Assembly: GCA_030591565.1 (NCBI GenBank)
Contig: JAUVAU010000015.1
Location: forward strand, 1 to 43,416
DNA length: 43,416 nt
Direction: 5' to 3'
From: Deltaproteobacteria bacterium
GTDB taxonomy: Bacteria; Desulfobacterota; Deferrisomatia; Deferrisomatales; BM512
A model generated the notes under the pieces. The model made no database searches. It was not told the DNA's origin and saw nothing but the letters and a program-made list of their open reading frames with translations. Shown one piece after another: positions 30,921 through 39,354 of this stretch. A program made the position numbers and the translations under genes. Within the stretch, counting starts at the first letter, position 1; the number at the start of each line of letters is the position of its first letter.

Positions 30921-31027
30921 GGATTTCATTCAAAGGCAAGGAGTCCGGTGAGCACGCGGGAGGACAAGTAGCAGAGCTACAGGCCGAGCGTGCGCGCAGC
31001 CGGTGACGCAGCATTTGCACGAAAGCC
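30921..31027 (-). repeat. 107-bp palindromic element, type A (copy A2)
   Basis: Starts GGATTTCATTCAAA and ends TTTGCACGAAAGCC. The central GTAGCAGAGCTAC is centred at 30974, the exact midpoint. It is flanked by ggcaaa on the left and gaagc on the right, which extends the inverted ends. Copy B2 follows 15 bp to the right. Confidence 0.92.
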
Positions 31028-31042
31028 GAAGCACTAGGCGAA

Positions 31043-31149
31043 GGATTTTTTCGGCTGGACAGGAGACGCGCAAGCGAACGACCGAGGCAATAGGTTCACT
31101 ATGCCGAAGGGTGTGAGCCAGCACGCGACACAGCCAGTCGGAAAAAGCC
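31043..31149 (-). repeat. 107-bp palindromic element, type B (copy B2)
   Basis: Starts GGATTTTTTCGGCT and ends AGTCGGAAAAAGCC; the centre is ATAGGTTCACTAT. It lies 12 bp beyond the stop of the gene at 31162, the same spacing as copy B1. Confidence 0.93.
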
Positions 31150-31161
31150 GAAGCCTATCCC

Positions 31162-31707
31162 CTAAAGCCGTTGAAAACCATGCAACTGGTAAACATAACC
31201 CTTGCCAAAACGCGCCGGGACTGCACTGAAGAACACTCTCACCTTGTCACCGGCCTTGGGCTTTTCAATAGCATTTTCCACCTTCGGCATGCCTCTCTTG
31301 AAATCGAAGGTCGTCGCCTTTCCCGTTTCGGTTACCAGAACGCGAACCCGCGAACGACCCACCTCTTCTATGGTGCCGGTCACCGGGGAAACAAGGGTCT
31401 TGTTTCGTTCGGCGATCTTGACCATCTTGAGCGTAGTGATCATGGGCACTTCACGGCCCTTTGAGCGGCTGTGCTTCATCTCGTAGACCAGCTCTACACG
31501 GTCGCCCTTTTGAGCACGATAGTTTTTCGGCTCGACGACCATTCCACGCTGGTTGTAGAGGTGCAGCTCTTCCCCCGCCTCGCTTTTAACACGAAGCGAG
31601 GCCATCCCGCCTTCGGCCACAACGCCAACTATAGTTTCGGCGAGGGCTGCTCCACCAAGGAGGAGAAATAGACTTGCGATGAGTGCGACCAAAACAGATT
31701 TTTTCAT
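31162..31707 (-). CDS. exported protein, unknown (beta-rich)
   Basis: A 181-aa protein with a clear signal peptide (MKKSVLVALIASLFLLLGG, cut near ALAE). Mature residues form short beta-type blocks rich in Val, Arg and Lys (VRVLVTETGKATTFDFKRGM, KAGDKVRVFFSAVP), suggesting one or two OB- or SH3-like barrels. The repeated pattern GDRVELVY and GDKVRVFF points to an internal duplication. The ribosome site GGAGAG is well placed. No family or partner is recognised. A type-B element abuts its stop, and upstream (31708-32089) there are only repeats. Confidence 0.75.
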   Translation of the reverse strand: MKKSVLVALIASLFLLLGGAALAETIVGVVAEGGMASLRVKSEAGEELHLYNQRGMVVEPKNYRAQKGDRVELVYEMKHSRSKGREVPMITTLKMVKIAERNKTLVSPVTGTIEEVGRSRVRVLVTETGKATTFDFKRGMPKVENAIEKPKAGDKVRVFFSAVPARFGKGYVYQLHGFQRL

Positions 31708-31837
31708 TTTTTACTCTCCAGTGATCGGGGCTCTTTGGCTCATATTATACCGCAACTCAGTTTAGCAACAGGGGGGCAGGCTTTGTAGGTCACAACGCTA
31801 GGAGGTCTGCCTTTACTTTTGCCTTTCGCCCTTTAGG

Positions 31838-31920
31838 CAATGGATTTTTTCGGCAGACAAGAAGACGCACAAGCGAACGTGAACTTGGGGTCGGGCATTT
31901 GGCATTTTTCCGGCGTAGCC
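31838..31920 (-). repeat. truncated type-B arm followed by 33-bp repeat copy 2
   Basis: At 31840-31879 the left arm of the type-B palindrome (GGATTTTTTCGGCAGACAAG) is cut short, and 31888-31920 repeats 30455-30487. No gene is seen between 31708 and 32089; the rest of this stretch is copy B3 and short spacers such as tttcgccctttaggc. Confidence 0.75.
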
Positions 31921-31977
31921 ACCCGACATCCAACCAACTTGGGGGTCAGGGGCCTTACCTTTTGCCCTTTAGGCGAA

Positions 31978-32084
31978 GGATTTTTTCGGCTGGCAAGAAG
32001 ACGCGCAAGCGAGCGAGCGAGGCAATAGGTTCACTATGCCGAAGGGTGTGAGCGAGCACGCGACGCAGCCAGTCGGAAAAAGAC
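31978..32084 (-). repeat. 107-bp palindromic element, type B (copy B3)
   Basis: Starts GGATTTTTTCGGCT and ends AGTCGGAAAAAGAC; the centre is ATAGGTTCACTAT. It lies 5 bp from the stop of the gene at 32090. The outer end is slightly altered (agacgagcc where other copies have aaagccgaagcc). Confidence 0.92.
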
Positions 32085-32089
32085 GAGCC

Positions 32090-32983
32090 TTATCCCCATC
32101 TCCACAACGAAAGTACAATAACCACTCCGAAGGCAACAAAGAGATTCACATACGCCATAACAAATAAAATCTTTATCTCAATCGATTCCTTGTGAAGTCC
32201 CCCGCCCGCCAGGGAAAATGACCGGAACTGCTCCAGCTTCTCAATCCCGTGGGGCGCATCTTCCAGCGCCTTGGTGAGGTCTTCGCCAGCCTGATGGCGC
32301 TTAAAGTGGTTGCCCTCACGCCAGAGTTTGCTATCAGTCAGATCATAGAGGAGATCATCCACCTTGACCCAGGCGGGCTTGCCTTCAATGCCATCGTTAC
32401 TCTGCCAGGAGGCGCGCAACTTCTTGAGCTTGGGGCTCAGTACAAGGGTGACGAAGGCAGCCGATACGACCAGGAAGAGGAAGAGGCCTATCTTTATCAG
32501 CAGCAGGTTCCCCGAGTATGTTTCGATCAGGTTTATCGGGGAGTGGAAACGCATCTTGGTCAGCGGCACGCCAGTCGCCACCAGCACCAACATCGACCCC
32601 CATGCTATGCGCATTTCCGTTTTGGGCAAGCCGCCCTTGGCGTAGCTGGGCTTGAGCACGAGATGTACATAGAAGATAGTGCCCAGCCAGATGATGGCCG
32701 CCAGCAGATGCATGAAACCAAGGAGGAAGCGGGTGATCTTCATCCCACGCGATAGGGTTGCAGCCTTGGCCTCCTCCGGTATGGGCCAGGTGTAGCCGCC
32801 CGCCGAGAAGGACTCGCCCAGAGGACTTAGCGGACCGCCCCCGCCGGGATCGCGATGGCAGTAGCCACACCCCTGCCCGCTCTCTTCAGCATACTCATCC
32901 GTGGCAAAAGCAGACCCGGCCACAGCGCAAAGCATAAGCGCAAGCAACGTTATCAGGGTTGGAAGAGTTATTCTGCGCAGCAT
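32090..32983 (-). CDS. CopD-like membrane protein with N-terminal c-haem motif and cytochrome b5-like domain
   Basis: A 297-aa protein. A signal peptide or first membrane helix (about 1-27) is followed by a c-type haem motif CGYCH (about 39-43). Three or four membrane segments of CopD type follow (about 82-190: FLLGFMHLLAAIIWLGTIFY, LLLIKIGLFLFLVVSAAFVT). A cytochrome b5-like segment (about 205-255, WVKVDDLLYDLTDSKLWREG, then H..HQAGEDLT) precedes a final membrane helix. It may pass electrons between a periplasmic c-haem and a b-type site, with CopD-like metal or haem handling; this is inferred. Repeats flank it on both sides. Confidence 0.8.
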   Translation of the reverse strand: MLRRITLPTLITLLALMLCAVAGSAFATDEYAEESGQGCGYCHRDPGGGGPLSPLGESFSAGGYTWPIPEEAKAATLSRGMKITRFLLGFMHLLAAIIWLGTIFYVHLVLKPSYAKGGLPKTEMRIAWGSMLVLVATGVPLTKMRFHSPINLIETYSGNLLLIKIGLFLFLVVSAAFVTLVLSPKLKKLRASWQSNDGIEGKPAWVKVDDLLYDLTDSKLWREGNHFKRHQAGEDLTKALEDAPHGIEKLEQFRSFSLAGGGLHKESIEIKILFVMAYVNLFVAFGVVIVLSLWRWG

Positions 32984-33126
32984 GGGTTGATGATACCGCG
33001 CACCTGTGCAATTGGCGAGGAAGAAAAAGCTGATGGGGGTTATGGGGATGGTGTACTTAGCTGGTCGTTTTCAGTTTTGACGTGTCTTACTTTGTTGGGC
33101 AAAGGCAGTAGCTCTTATCACTAGGC

Positions 33127-33185
33127 AAAGGATTTATTCGGCTGGTAAGGAGACGCGCAAGCGGGCTGACGAAGCAGTAGCACTT
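33127..33185 (-). repeat. half-copy of the type-B palindromic element
   Basis: This stretch has the left arm GGATTTATTCGGCTGGTAAG and the following GAGACGCGCAAGCGGG up to the centre (gcagtagcac), without the right arm. It is followed directly by copy A3. The 369-bp gap 32984-33352 holds only repeat material plus about 130 bp of unassigned sequence. Confidence 0.8.
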
Positions 33186-33198
33186 ACCAATGGGCAAA

Positions 33199-33305
33199 GG
33201 ATTTCGTCCAAAGGCAAGGAGTCCGGTGAGCACGCGGGAGGCATAGTAGCAGAGCTACAGGCCGAGCGTGCGCGCAGCCGGTGACACAGCATTTGGACGA
33301 AAGCC
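33199..33305 (-). repeat. 107-bp palindromic element, type A (copy A3)
   Basis: Starts GGATTTCGTCCAAA and ends TTTGGACGAAAGCC, with perfect terminal complementarity apart from one base; the centre is GTAGCAGAGCTAC. A partial type-B right arm (33309-33352) lies between it and the amidase stop. Confidence 0.93.
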
Positions 33306-33352
33306 AAAGCCCACGAGCACGCGACGCAGCCATGGCGGCTAAAAGTCGAAGC

Positions 33353-34636
33353 CTACATACTATGGAGCATACGCGCAGCAGACGACTGCCCCTGCGTCAC
33401 CCTATCAGCGTAGCGCTTGTCGCGGCAGAGCTTTACCCGCCCCATCAACACGTCCTGATCGATGACGGCCGAGTTATCGGGCAGTCCGGCGGCGGCCCAG
33501 TCGAAGCGGTAGGGGTCGCCCTTGCGTGAGCGGGTGCCATATTTGTAGCTGGCCGCCACCATGCGGTGGGTGACAAGCCTGCCCGTGTGGATGTTGGGGC
33601 GGCGGGTCTGAATGTCGTCCAACAGTCTCTTCAGCCCGACGTACTGGACCTTGCTTATGCCCTTGTCCCGTTTTCTGACGGTATCGGCGAAGATTTCGAT
33701 GTTTATCGCGTCATGGTCGACGGCGTAGCGCCCATCCCATAACGACTCGCCGCTTCCGTAGGCGCGGTACTTCTCATCGACGATACGGTAGATGTTGCCC
33801 TTGGGGCTGACGAGATAGTGGGCGAGCCGGTTCTTCCTCATGAAGCGGGCTACGTTGTCAAAGGGTGCGCCACCATGCTCGGTGGTGTGGATGACCACCA
33901 GGCTGATCTCGGGCTTTTCGAGTTGGCGGGCCCACAGGACCTTTTTCTTCTTTAGCTTGCGGGAAAGATAGGCTGGGATCGACTTGGCCGGTGGCTTGCG
34001 GTTTAGTCTGTTCAGGTTGCTGACCCTGTAGTCGTCGTAAATCTTCAACAGGGGCGTGGTGTTGGCCGAGCTGGACATGAGCGCACGGGGCACTCTTATC
34101 TTCTGTCCTTTGAACACTCTGGAGGCATTGGCGATACTGTTGAAACGCTGGATATTGCGCACGGTTCTCGGTGCCGCCTTGGCGCTGACGGATAGCTCTC
34201 CCCGCACCAGGCTCCACAAGCTTGAGTAGGACTTGCCCATGGTGAACGTTACCACTGAGGGATCGGAGAGTCTTGAGCGCAGCAGGGTGCGCGGCACCAT
34301 TATCTTCTCGCCGGGAGCGAGGTGGGGTTCAATCGCCTTGAAAAATCTTATTGTCTCGAAGGTCCCGGTGAGTTCAAGCGCCATCGTGCGGTGGCTGTCG
34401 CCGGGAAGGACGGTCACCTGCACCATGGGCAGGTCATCGACAGACTTGGCATCGCCCGCCACGGGCAGGTCATCGGTACAGGTCTGAGTGGGCTTGGTGA
34501 CGCCCGCCTCGGTCCTGACCCTTGCGCGGATCGCCTCAAGTTGCTGCCCTACGGAGGACTCCTGGGCGGCATGTGCGGTGGTCGCCAAAAGAGCGACCGC
34601 CAGGGCGGTGATGAGTACGCCTCTCGCAATATTCAT
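33353..34636 (-). CDS. exported N-acetylmuramoyl-L-alanine amidase (Amidase_2) with LysM-like domains
   Basis: A 427-aa peptidoglycan hydrolase. It has a signal peptide (about 1-23, cut near AHAA) and two degenerate LysM-like stretches (about 72-120 and 128-190, ending PGEKIMVPRTLL and KGQKIRVPRALM). The Amidase_2 domain (about 245-400) has the zinc-site regions VVIHTTEHGG, RLAHYLVSPKG, DHDAINIEIF and THRMVAAS, then DPYRFDW. It would cut the amide bond between MurNAc and L-Ala in the periplasm. A GAGG ribosome site precedes the ATG. The TAG stop merges with a palindrome arm. Confidence 0.9.
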   Translation of the reverse strand: MNIARGVLITALAVALLATTAHAAQESSVGQQLEAIRARVRTEAGVTKPTQTCTDDLPVAGDAKSVDDLPMVQVTVLPGDSHRTMALELTGTFETIRFFKAIEPHLAPGEKIMVPRTLLRSRLSDPSVVTFTMGKSYSSLWSLVRGELSVSAKAAPRTVRNIQRFNSIANASRVFKGQKIRVPRALMSSSANTTPLLKIYDDYRVSNLNRLNRKPPAKSIPAYLSRKLKKKKVLWARQLEKPEISLVVIHTTEHGGAPFDNVARFMRKNRLAHYLVSPKGNIYRIVDEKYRAYGSGESLWDGRYAVDHDAINIEIFADTVRKRDKGISKVQYVGLKRLLDDIQTRRPNIHTGRLVTHRMVAASYKYGTRSRKGDPYRFDWAAAGLPDNSAVIDQDVLMGRVKLCRDKRYADRVTQGQSSAARMLHSM

Positions 34637-34761
34637 TTACGACCTCGCACCATAGTCAAAATAACTACTGTTTATAGGTGGTTGCTTGGTCGCAATTATA
34701 GCAAACTATCAACAAATGTCCAGATGTTTGTGATATCAGTGAGTTTTGTGGAAGTGGTAAT

Positions 34762-36471
34762 TTATTGGTCGCTTGCGGTCGCGACGGGGTCCCACTTGAC
34801 CAGGGGAAGACCCCCGGCATCATCGCCATCGTGGATGCGGGCGGGTGGGCTTGCCTCTGCCCAAAAATTGTGCACGGCGTCAACCGTAGCGTAGCCGTTC
34901 AGGTGGATGGCGTCACGCCCGGACCCGCCCAACTTATTGCCATCCAGAATCAATTCTCCACCAGAGACGCCAATGAGGTCCAACCCTGCATTATCAAAGA
35001 TATTCGACACCAGCCTAACCTTGGCGGGACCACTCACCGAGAAGACCGTCTCCACCGTTTCAAGGAAGCTGTTTGAGTCCATTTCCATGGTGGAGCCCTC
35101 TCCCTTTATCCTGACCCCGTCACGGTTAGAGTTAAACTTGTTTCCCTCCATGACGATGCGGCTTTCCTTGGCTAACATCCCCCCAAAAACCGCACCTTCA
35201 ACCACATTTTCGCTAACCGTCAACTCGCACCTGAAGGAGTGGAGGGCAAAAAAATTATTGCTGAATTTATTTTTTTTGATGAAAACACTGGAATCCCTGA
35301 AGCGGATCGCCTGCTTATTACCGACAAAGGTGGAGTTCGTCACCTGGGCAAGGTCGCTCTCCTGGAACTGGACCGCCCGCAGGTTGTCCTGGAAGTGGCA
35401 ATTGTTCGCAGCAAAGGAGGAAAAGTGTGCGTGGAGCGCCTGGATGCCATGGCGGAACTCCGTGTATCCAAAGGAGTTTTCAGTGTCTTCCGAGGCGATG
35501 ATTGAGACCTTGTCCCAGTCACCGGGCTTGGGGTTCTCCTCCGCCGAGAGGAAAACCACCGGCGCTTTTGCCGTTCCCCTGCTCCTGATCGAGCCGAGGA
35601 TCAGCAGCTCGCCTTCCCCCAACCCATCGCTATTGGAATCCACCTTCCTGAAAAAGACCCTCGTACCCGGCTCCAGCGTGAGGAATGAGCCCGGGGGCAC
35701 CGTCACCCGGCCCGTTATGATCAGATCGCCGCTCCAGCTCTCTTCGCCGTTTACCGTGTACTCGCCGACAAACTCCCTCGCGCTGCCGGAGATATTTCCA
35801 GCAGATTCCTTTCTCAGATCAGCCCCTTGGGGCTGTCCACCCAGGTATTCGGCATCCACGGCGGCCACCACTGTGATACCGCGCAGCTTCCTGGCCCCGT
35901 AGCCGCCAAGGTCCACAATCCCCTTCTCGCACCCCGCCGCCCAGCTATCGTGAAAATCGTAGTCTATGCCGGGGCCGGGGCCGAGGACAAAGCCGTAATC
36001 CGCTTCCGCTACTAGCGTATGCTCCACCCTGATTTTTGTCACTTCGGCCCTGCCGCCCACCACCAACAGCCCCTCGCGTGGGTTGCGAAGCTCTGCATGG
36101 GTGAGCGAAACAGTGGAGCCGGGGGCCGCGATTATACCGCCCCACACACCCTCCACCGGCGCAAAGAGGACCGGGTTGTCCTGCGTCCCCTCCACCAGCA
36201 ACGTCCCTTCCACGGCCAGCTCGGTCTCGGGACTCCAGAACTGGGGATCGGTCTTGGTACTAAGCGCCTGTGTAAAGTGGACCCTGGTTCCAGCCTCGAT
36301 GACAAGGGTCGCACCGGGCGCGACCCGCGTATCCTGGGTGACAGTCACCTCACCCGACCAGCGCGTGTCACTGGTTATTACCGTACCAATGGCGAGGGAG
36401 GGCGTAAGCGCCAACGTAATCGCACCGACCAGTGCTGCGGATATTTTGTATGAAATATTTAAGTTCAACAT
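34762..36471 (-). CDS. exported right-handed beta-helix repeat protein
   Basis: A 569-aa protein with a signal peptide (about 1-29). Two copies of a WSGEV/WSGDL, then GATLVIEAGTRVHF / GSFLTLEPGTRVFF module occur (about 38-140 and 245-350). A long run of beta-helix turns follows (about 370-550), with recurring patterns such as NKFSNNFFALHS and NKFNSNRDGVRIKGEGS. This is the NosD/pectate-lyase type of fold, usually found in surface or periplasmic carbohydrate-binding proteins. No catalytic site is recognised. Upstream of the start a 56-bp gap leads to rtcB. Between this stop and the amidase start (34637-34761) I see no gene. Confidence 0.85.
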   Translation of the reverse strand: MLNLNISYKISAALVGAITLALTPSLAIGTVITSDTRWSGEVTVTQDTRVAPGATLVIEAGTRVHFTQALSTKTDPQFWSPETELAVEGTLLVEGTQDNPVLFAPVEGVWGGIIAAPGSTVSLTHAELRNPREGLLVVGGRAEVTKIRVEHTLVAEADYGFVLGPGPGIDYDFHDSWAAGCEKGIVDLGGYGARKLRGITVVAAVDAEYLGGQPQGADLRKESAGNISGSAREFVGEYTVNGEESWSGDLIITGRVTVPPGSFLTLEPGTRVFFRKVDSNSDGLGEGELLILGSIRSRGTAKAPVVFLSAEENPKPGDWDKVSIIASEDTENSFGYTEFRHGIQALHAHFSSFAANNCHFQDNLRAVQFQESDLAQVTNSTFVGNKQAIRFRDSSVFIKKNKFSNNFFALHSFRCELTVSENVVEGAVFGGMLAKESRIVMEGNKFNSNRDGVRIKGEGSTMEMDSNSFLETVETVFSVSGPAKVRLVSNIFDNAGLDLIGVSGGELILDGNKLGGSGRDAIHLNGYATVDAVHNFWAEASPPARIHDGDDAGGLPLVKWDPVATASDQ

Positions 36472-36527
36472 TACCAGGAACTTACCACATCATGGGAAAC
36501 GTATCAAAGTCAGCATAGCCATTTACC

Positions 36528-37994
36528 TCACCCCTTCACCACGGCCAGCGGCACCATCCTGGCGACCCGCTTGGCCAGCCCCGCCCCGGCCACCGAGTCC
36601 ACCACCTCGTCCACATCCTTGTAGGCTTCGGGCATCTCTTCCGCCAGCGTCTTTTTGCCCGCGCTAAAGACTGCAATGCCACGCTGCTCCATCTCGCGCC
36701 GCACCTGATCGGAACTTTTCAGCTTCAGCGCCGCCTTCCTGCTCAACACCCGACCCGCGCCGTGGCACGAGGAGCCGAAGGTCTCTGTCATGGCGCTCTT
36801 GGTGCCGGAGAGCACGTAGGAGGCCCGCCCCATATCGCCGGGGATGAGCACCGGCTGGCCCACCGCTGTGTAACGCGAGGGCACACCCCTCTCGCCGGGA
36901 CCAAAGGCTCTCGTGGCCCCCTTGCGGTGCACCACCAGCTTTTGTTCCCGCCCGTCAACCAGATGCGTCTCGCGCTTGGCTATGTTGTGGCAGACATCGT
37001 AGACGAGCCGCATACCAAGGCTCTGTGGGGAGGTGGAAAAGAACTCGGCGAAGACCTCCCTGACGTTGTGGGCCATCACCTGCCGGTTGGCCCATGCATA
37101 GTTGGCCGCCGCCCCCATCGCGTCCAGGTATTGCCCGGCGGCGCTGCTTTTTAGCGGCGCACAGGCCAGCTGCCTGTCGGGAAGCTCAATTCCCGCCCGC
37201 ACCGCTTCACGCGCCATCGTCTTCAAAAAATCGTCGCATATCTGATAGCCGAAGCCACGACTGCCCGAGTGCAGCATCACCACCAGCTGCCCGCGCCGCA
37301 GCCCGTAGGCGTCAGCTCCGGCCTGGTCGAAGATCTCATCCACCCGCTGTATCTCGATGAAGTGATTGCCCGACCCCAGCGTGCCCACCTGATCGGTCCC
37401 CCGCTGTAGCGCCCTGTCCGAGAGCATGGAGAGGTCACCGATCTCAAGGCAACCGCCCTCCTCGGTGAACTCGATATCCTCGGTGGTACCCATGCCCTGC
37501 TCCACCGCCCAGCGCGCACCCTTTTTGGCGACCTTCAACAGCTCCGAACGGCTCAGCTTTATGCTCCCCCGTGAACCGAGTCCGCTCGGGATGCGGGAAA
37601 AGAGCATTGAAGCCAGCGAGCGCAAATCATTCACCACGTCATCGGCGTCGATCCGTGTCGCCAGCATCCTCACGCCACAGTTAATGTCATACCCCACCCC
37701 GCCCGGCGAGACCACACCCTCTTCAGCGTCGAAGGCCGCCACCCCGCCGATGGGGAAGCCATAGCCCCAGTGGGCGTCGGGCATGGCGAGGGACGCGCCC
37801 ACTATGCCGGGGAGGGTCGCGACGTTCATCACCTGCTCGGCGGCGCGCTCCTCCACCACTTTTTTGATGATCGATTCGGAGCCGTAGAGGATGCCGTCAA
37901 CGCGCATCGCCCCACGCCTGGGGATTCTCCAGCTGTAGTCGCTGATCTTCTCAAGGTCGCTGAACCCGATTGTCACTCGCATTCCCTTAGACAT
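36528..37994 (-). CDS. rtcB: RNA-splicing ligase RtcB
   Basis: A GTP/Mn2+-dependent ligase that joins 2',3'-cyclic phosphate and 5'-OH RNA ends. The 488-aa protein has the metal and guanylate-binding signatures GGVGYDINCGVRML, GTLGSGNHFIEIQ, LHSGSRGFGYQ, HRKGATRAFGPG and SSCHGAGRVLSR, where the final His is the guanylylated residue. The ATG at 37994 overlaps the archease stop (37987) and is preferred over an ATG four codons later. Pairing with archease, its activator, is well known and supports real RNA-repair activity. No RtcA or RtcR regulator is seen. Confidence 0.96.
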   Translation of the reverse strand: MSKGMRVTIGFSDLEKISDYSWRIPRRGAMRVDGILYGSESIIKKVVEERAAEQVMNVATLPGIVGASLAMPDAHWGYGFPIGGVAAFDAEEGVVSPGGVGYDINCGVRMLATRIDADDVVNDLRSLASMLFSRIPSGLGSRGSIKLSRSELLKVAKKGARWAVEQGMGTTEDIEFTEEGGCLEIGDLSMLSDRALQRGTDQVGTLGSGNHFIEIQRVDEIFDQAGADAYGLRRGQLVVMLHSGSRGFGYQICDDFLKTMAREAVRAGIELPDRQLACAPLKSSAAGQYLDAMGAAANYAWANRQVMAHNVREVFAEFFSTSPQSLGMRLVYDVCHNIAKRETHLVDGREQKLVVHRKGATRAFGPGERGVPSRYTAVGQPVLIPGDMGRASYVLSGTKSAMTETFGSSCHGAGRVLSRKAALKLKSSDQVRREMEQRGIAVFSAGKKTLAEEMPEAYKDVDEVVDSVAGAGLAKRVARMVPLAVVKG

Positions 37995-38442
37995 CGAAAA
38001 CCATCCTCGCCACCCACCGGTCTTCCACTGGGCCACCCGCTGGTCCGCCCTCTTGCCCGCCCTCTTGTCCGCCCTCTTGCCCAAAAAAGAAATCGTGATA
38101 GGTGGCGGCCTTTATCTCCTCAAGCGTATCCACCGCCGGATCAAACTCACCACCGGCACAGACTATCTCCACGTCGAACCCCTCTATCGTCACCTTCTCC
38201 ACCCTGGCTGGCAACCACCGCTCCGCCTGGGAGGCGAATAACAGGTCCCCCACCGCCGTTACGATTGCATCCTCAAGGTCCACACCGCTGGCTGAAAAAG
38301 CTCTGACGCCGGTCACCCGCACCTTTTCCGGGTCGGTCAGCTGACCTATCAGCCCCTCGCACAGGCCGGCCAAGGCCTCCTCGCCCCCGGTTCCGCTACC
38401 CTCGATCGCCAAGTCGGCGGTATGGTCCAGAACTCTCCACAT
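37987..38442 (-). CDS. archease, RtcB-activating protein, with Gly/Gln/Glu insertion
   Basis: A 151-aa protein of the archease family, which speeds RtcB guanylylation. The conserved metal-binding ends are present: WRVLDHTADLAIEGSG at the start and RWVARMVFDV at the end. Just after IKAATYHDFFF (about residue 122) there is a low-complexity insertion of three QEGG units followed by GPAGGP. The DNA there is a 12-bp tandem repeat (about 38041-38083). The insertion lies on the loop before the last strand, so the fold can be kept. It overlaps rtcB by 8 bp and has a GGAGG upstream. Confidence 0.93.
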   Translation of the reverse strand: MWRVLDHTADLAIEGSGTGGEEALAGLCEGLIGQLTDPEKVRVTGVRAFSASGVDLEDAIVTAVGDLLFASQAERWLPARVEKVTIEGFDVEIVCAGGEFDPAVDTLEEIKAATYHDFFFGQEGGQEGGQEGGPAGGPVEDRWVARMVFDV

Positions 38443-38530
38443 TTTTTAAAGATATCCCTCCTGCCCCGGTAGGTAAAGCTCGCAACATTATCGCCTACTC
38501 TGATATTCTATGAAGATGGAGGCGACGACT

Positions 38531-39352
38531 GTGAAGATACTCGGAATCAGCACCAGTTACCGCAAACGCGGCAACACCGACATCCTGGTCAATCAGGCGC
38601 TCTTCGCCGCAAAGGAGAAGGGGGCCCAGACTCGCTTCATCCGCCCCGCCGACCTCAAGCTCATCCCCTGCACCGGTTGCATGAAGTGCGTCTTCAAGAA
38701 CGAAGACTGCGTCTTCAAGGATGGCTTGGTGGAGATAATGGAGGGGCTGCGCTGGGCGGATTCAGTAGTACTCGGCGCCCCCACCTACCTCCTGGGGGTC
38801 AACTCTATAATGAAGAATATGCAGGACCGGCTCATCATCTTCGGCCTCAACAGGGAGCTGAAGGGCAAGACCGGCATGGTAGTCACCCCGGCGGGTGTGC
38901 CCGGCTGGGAGCCCTTCGTCAAAGAACAGCTTATGACCTTCTTCCTCTTCACGGGGATGAAACCGGTGGACTGCTTCGTGGGCTACGCCCAGGGGCCGGG
39001 AGAGATACTGGGGAATGCGGAGGCGATGGAGCGCGCAGCGAGGGGCGGGGTTGCGCTGGCCCAGGGCGTTTCCGACTACCTTGGGGAAGATGTCGGCTGC
39101 CCGATCTGCCACATCGACCGGGTCCAGAACCGTGACGGCAAAGAGTACTGCGCACTCTGCGACATCTACGGGACGTGGCAGAGAGAAGGCGGCGTGAGAA
39201 GATTCATCCCCGACCCCGGCAAAGAACCGCGCTTCAGCGAAAACGAGATGCGCATCCACTTCCATGAATATATCCTCGCCTCGGGGCCGCGCTTCAAGGC
39301 CAACATGAGACAGATCACCAAGGACGTGGACGCCTTCTTCTCAAAGGGATGA
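38531..39352 (+). CDS. NADPH-dependent FMN reductase / iron-sulfur flavoprotein-like
   Basis: A 273-aa protein. An N-terminal flavodoxin-like domain begins VKILGISTSYRKRGNTDILV, with the FMN phosphate loop in SYRKRGNT. A cysteine cluster CTGCMKCVFKNEDC (about 47-60) matches the compact motif of Isf-type iron-sulfur flavoproteins, and GAPTYLLGVNSIMKN is the second flavin loop. A C-terminal extension has four more cysteines (CPICHIDRVQ and YCALCDIYG). The preferred start is the GTG at 38531 with GGAGG eight bases upstream; an ATG at 38510 has no ribosome site. Its stop lies against the Sir2 gene. The electron partner is unknown. Confidence 0.85.
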   Translation: MKILGISTSYRKRGNTDILVNQALFAAKEKGAQTRFIRPADLKLIPCTGCMKCVFKNEDCVFKDGLVEIMEGLRWADSVVLGAPTYLLGVNSIMKNMQDRLIIFGLNRELKGKTGMVVTPAGVPGWEPFVKEQLMTFFLFTGMKPVDCFVGYAQGPGEILGNAEAMERAARGGVALAQGVSDYLGEDVGCPICHIDRVQNRDGKEYCALCDIYGTWQREGGVRRFIPDPGKEPRFSENEMRIHFHEYILASGPRFKANMRQITKDVDAFFSKG

Positions 39353-39354
39353 CC

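Noticed and set aside
29460..33360. Integron-like gene-cassette array (gene plus downstream palindrome, repeated)
   Set aside because: The layout is similar, but I see no RYYYAAC/GTTRRRY core boxes at the palindrome ends and no integron integrase nearby.
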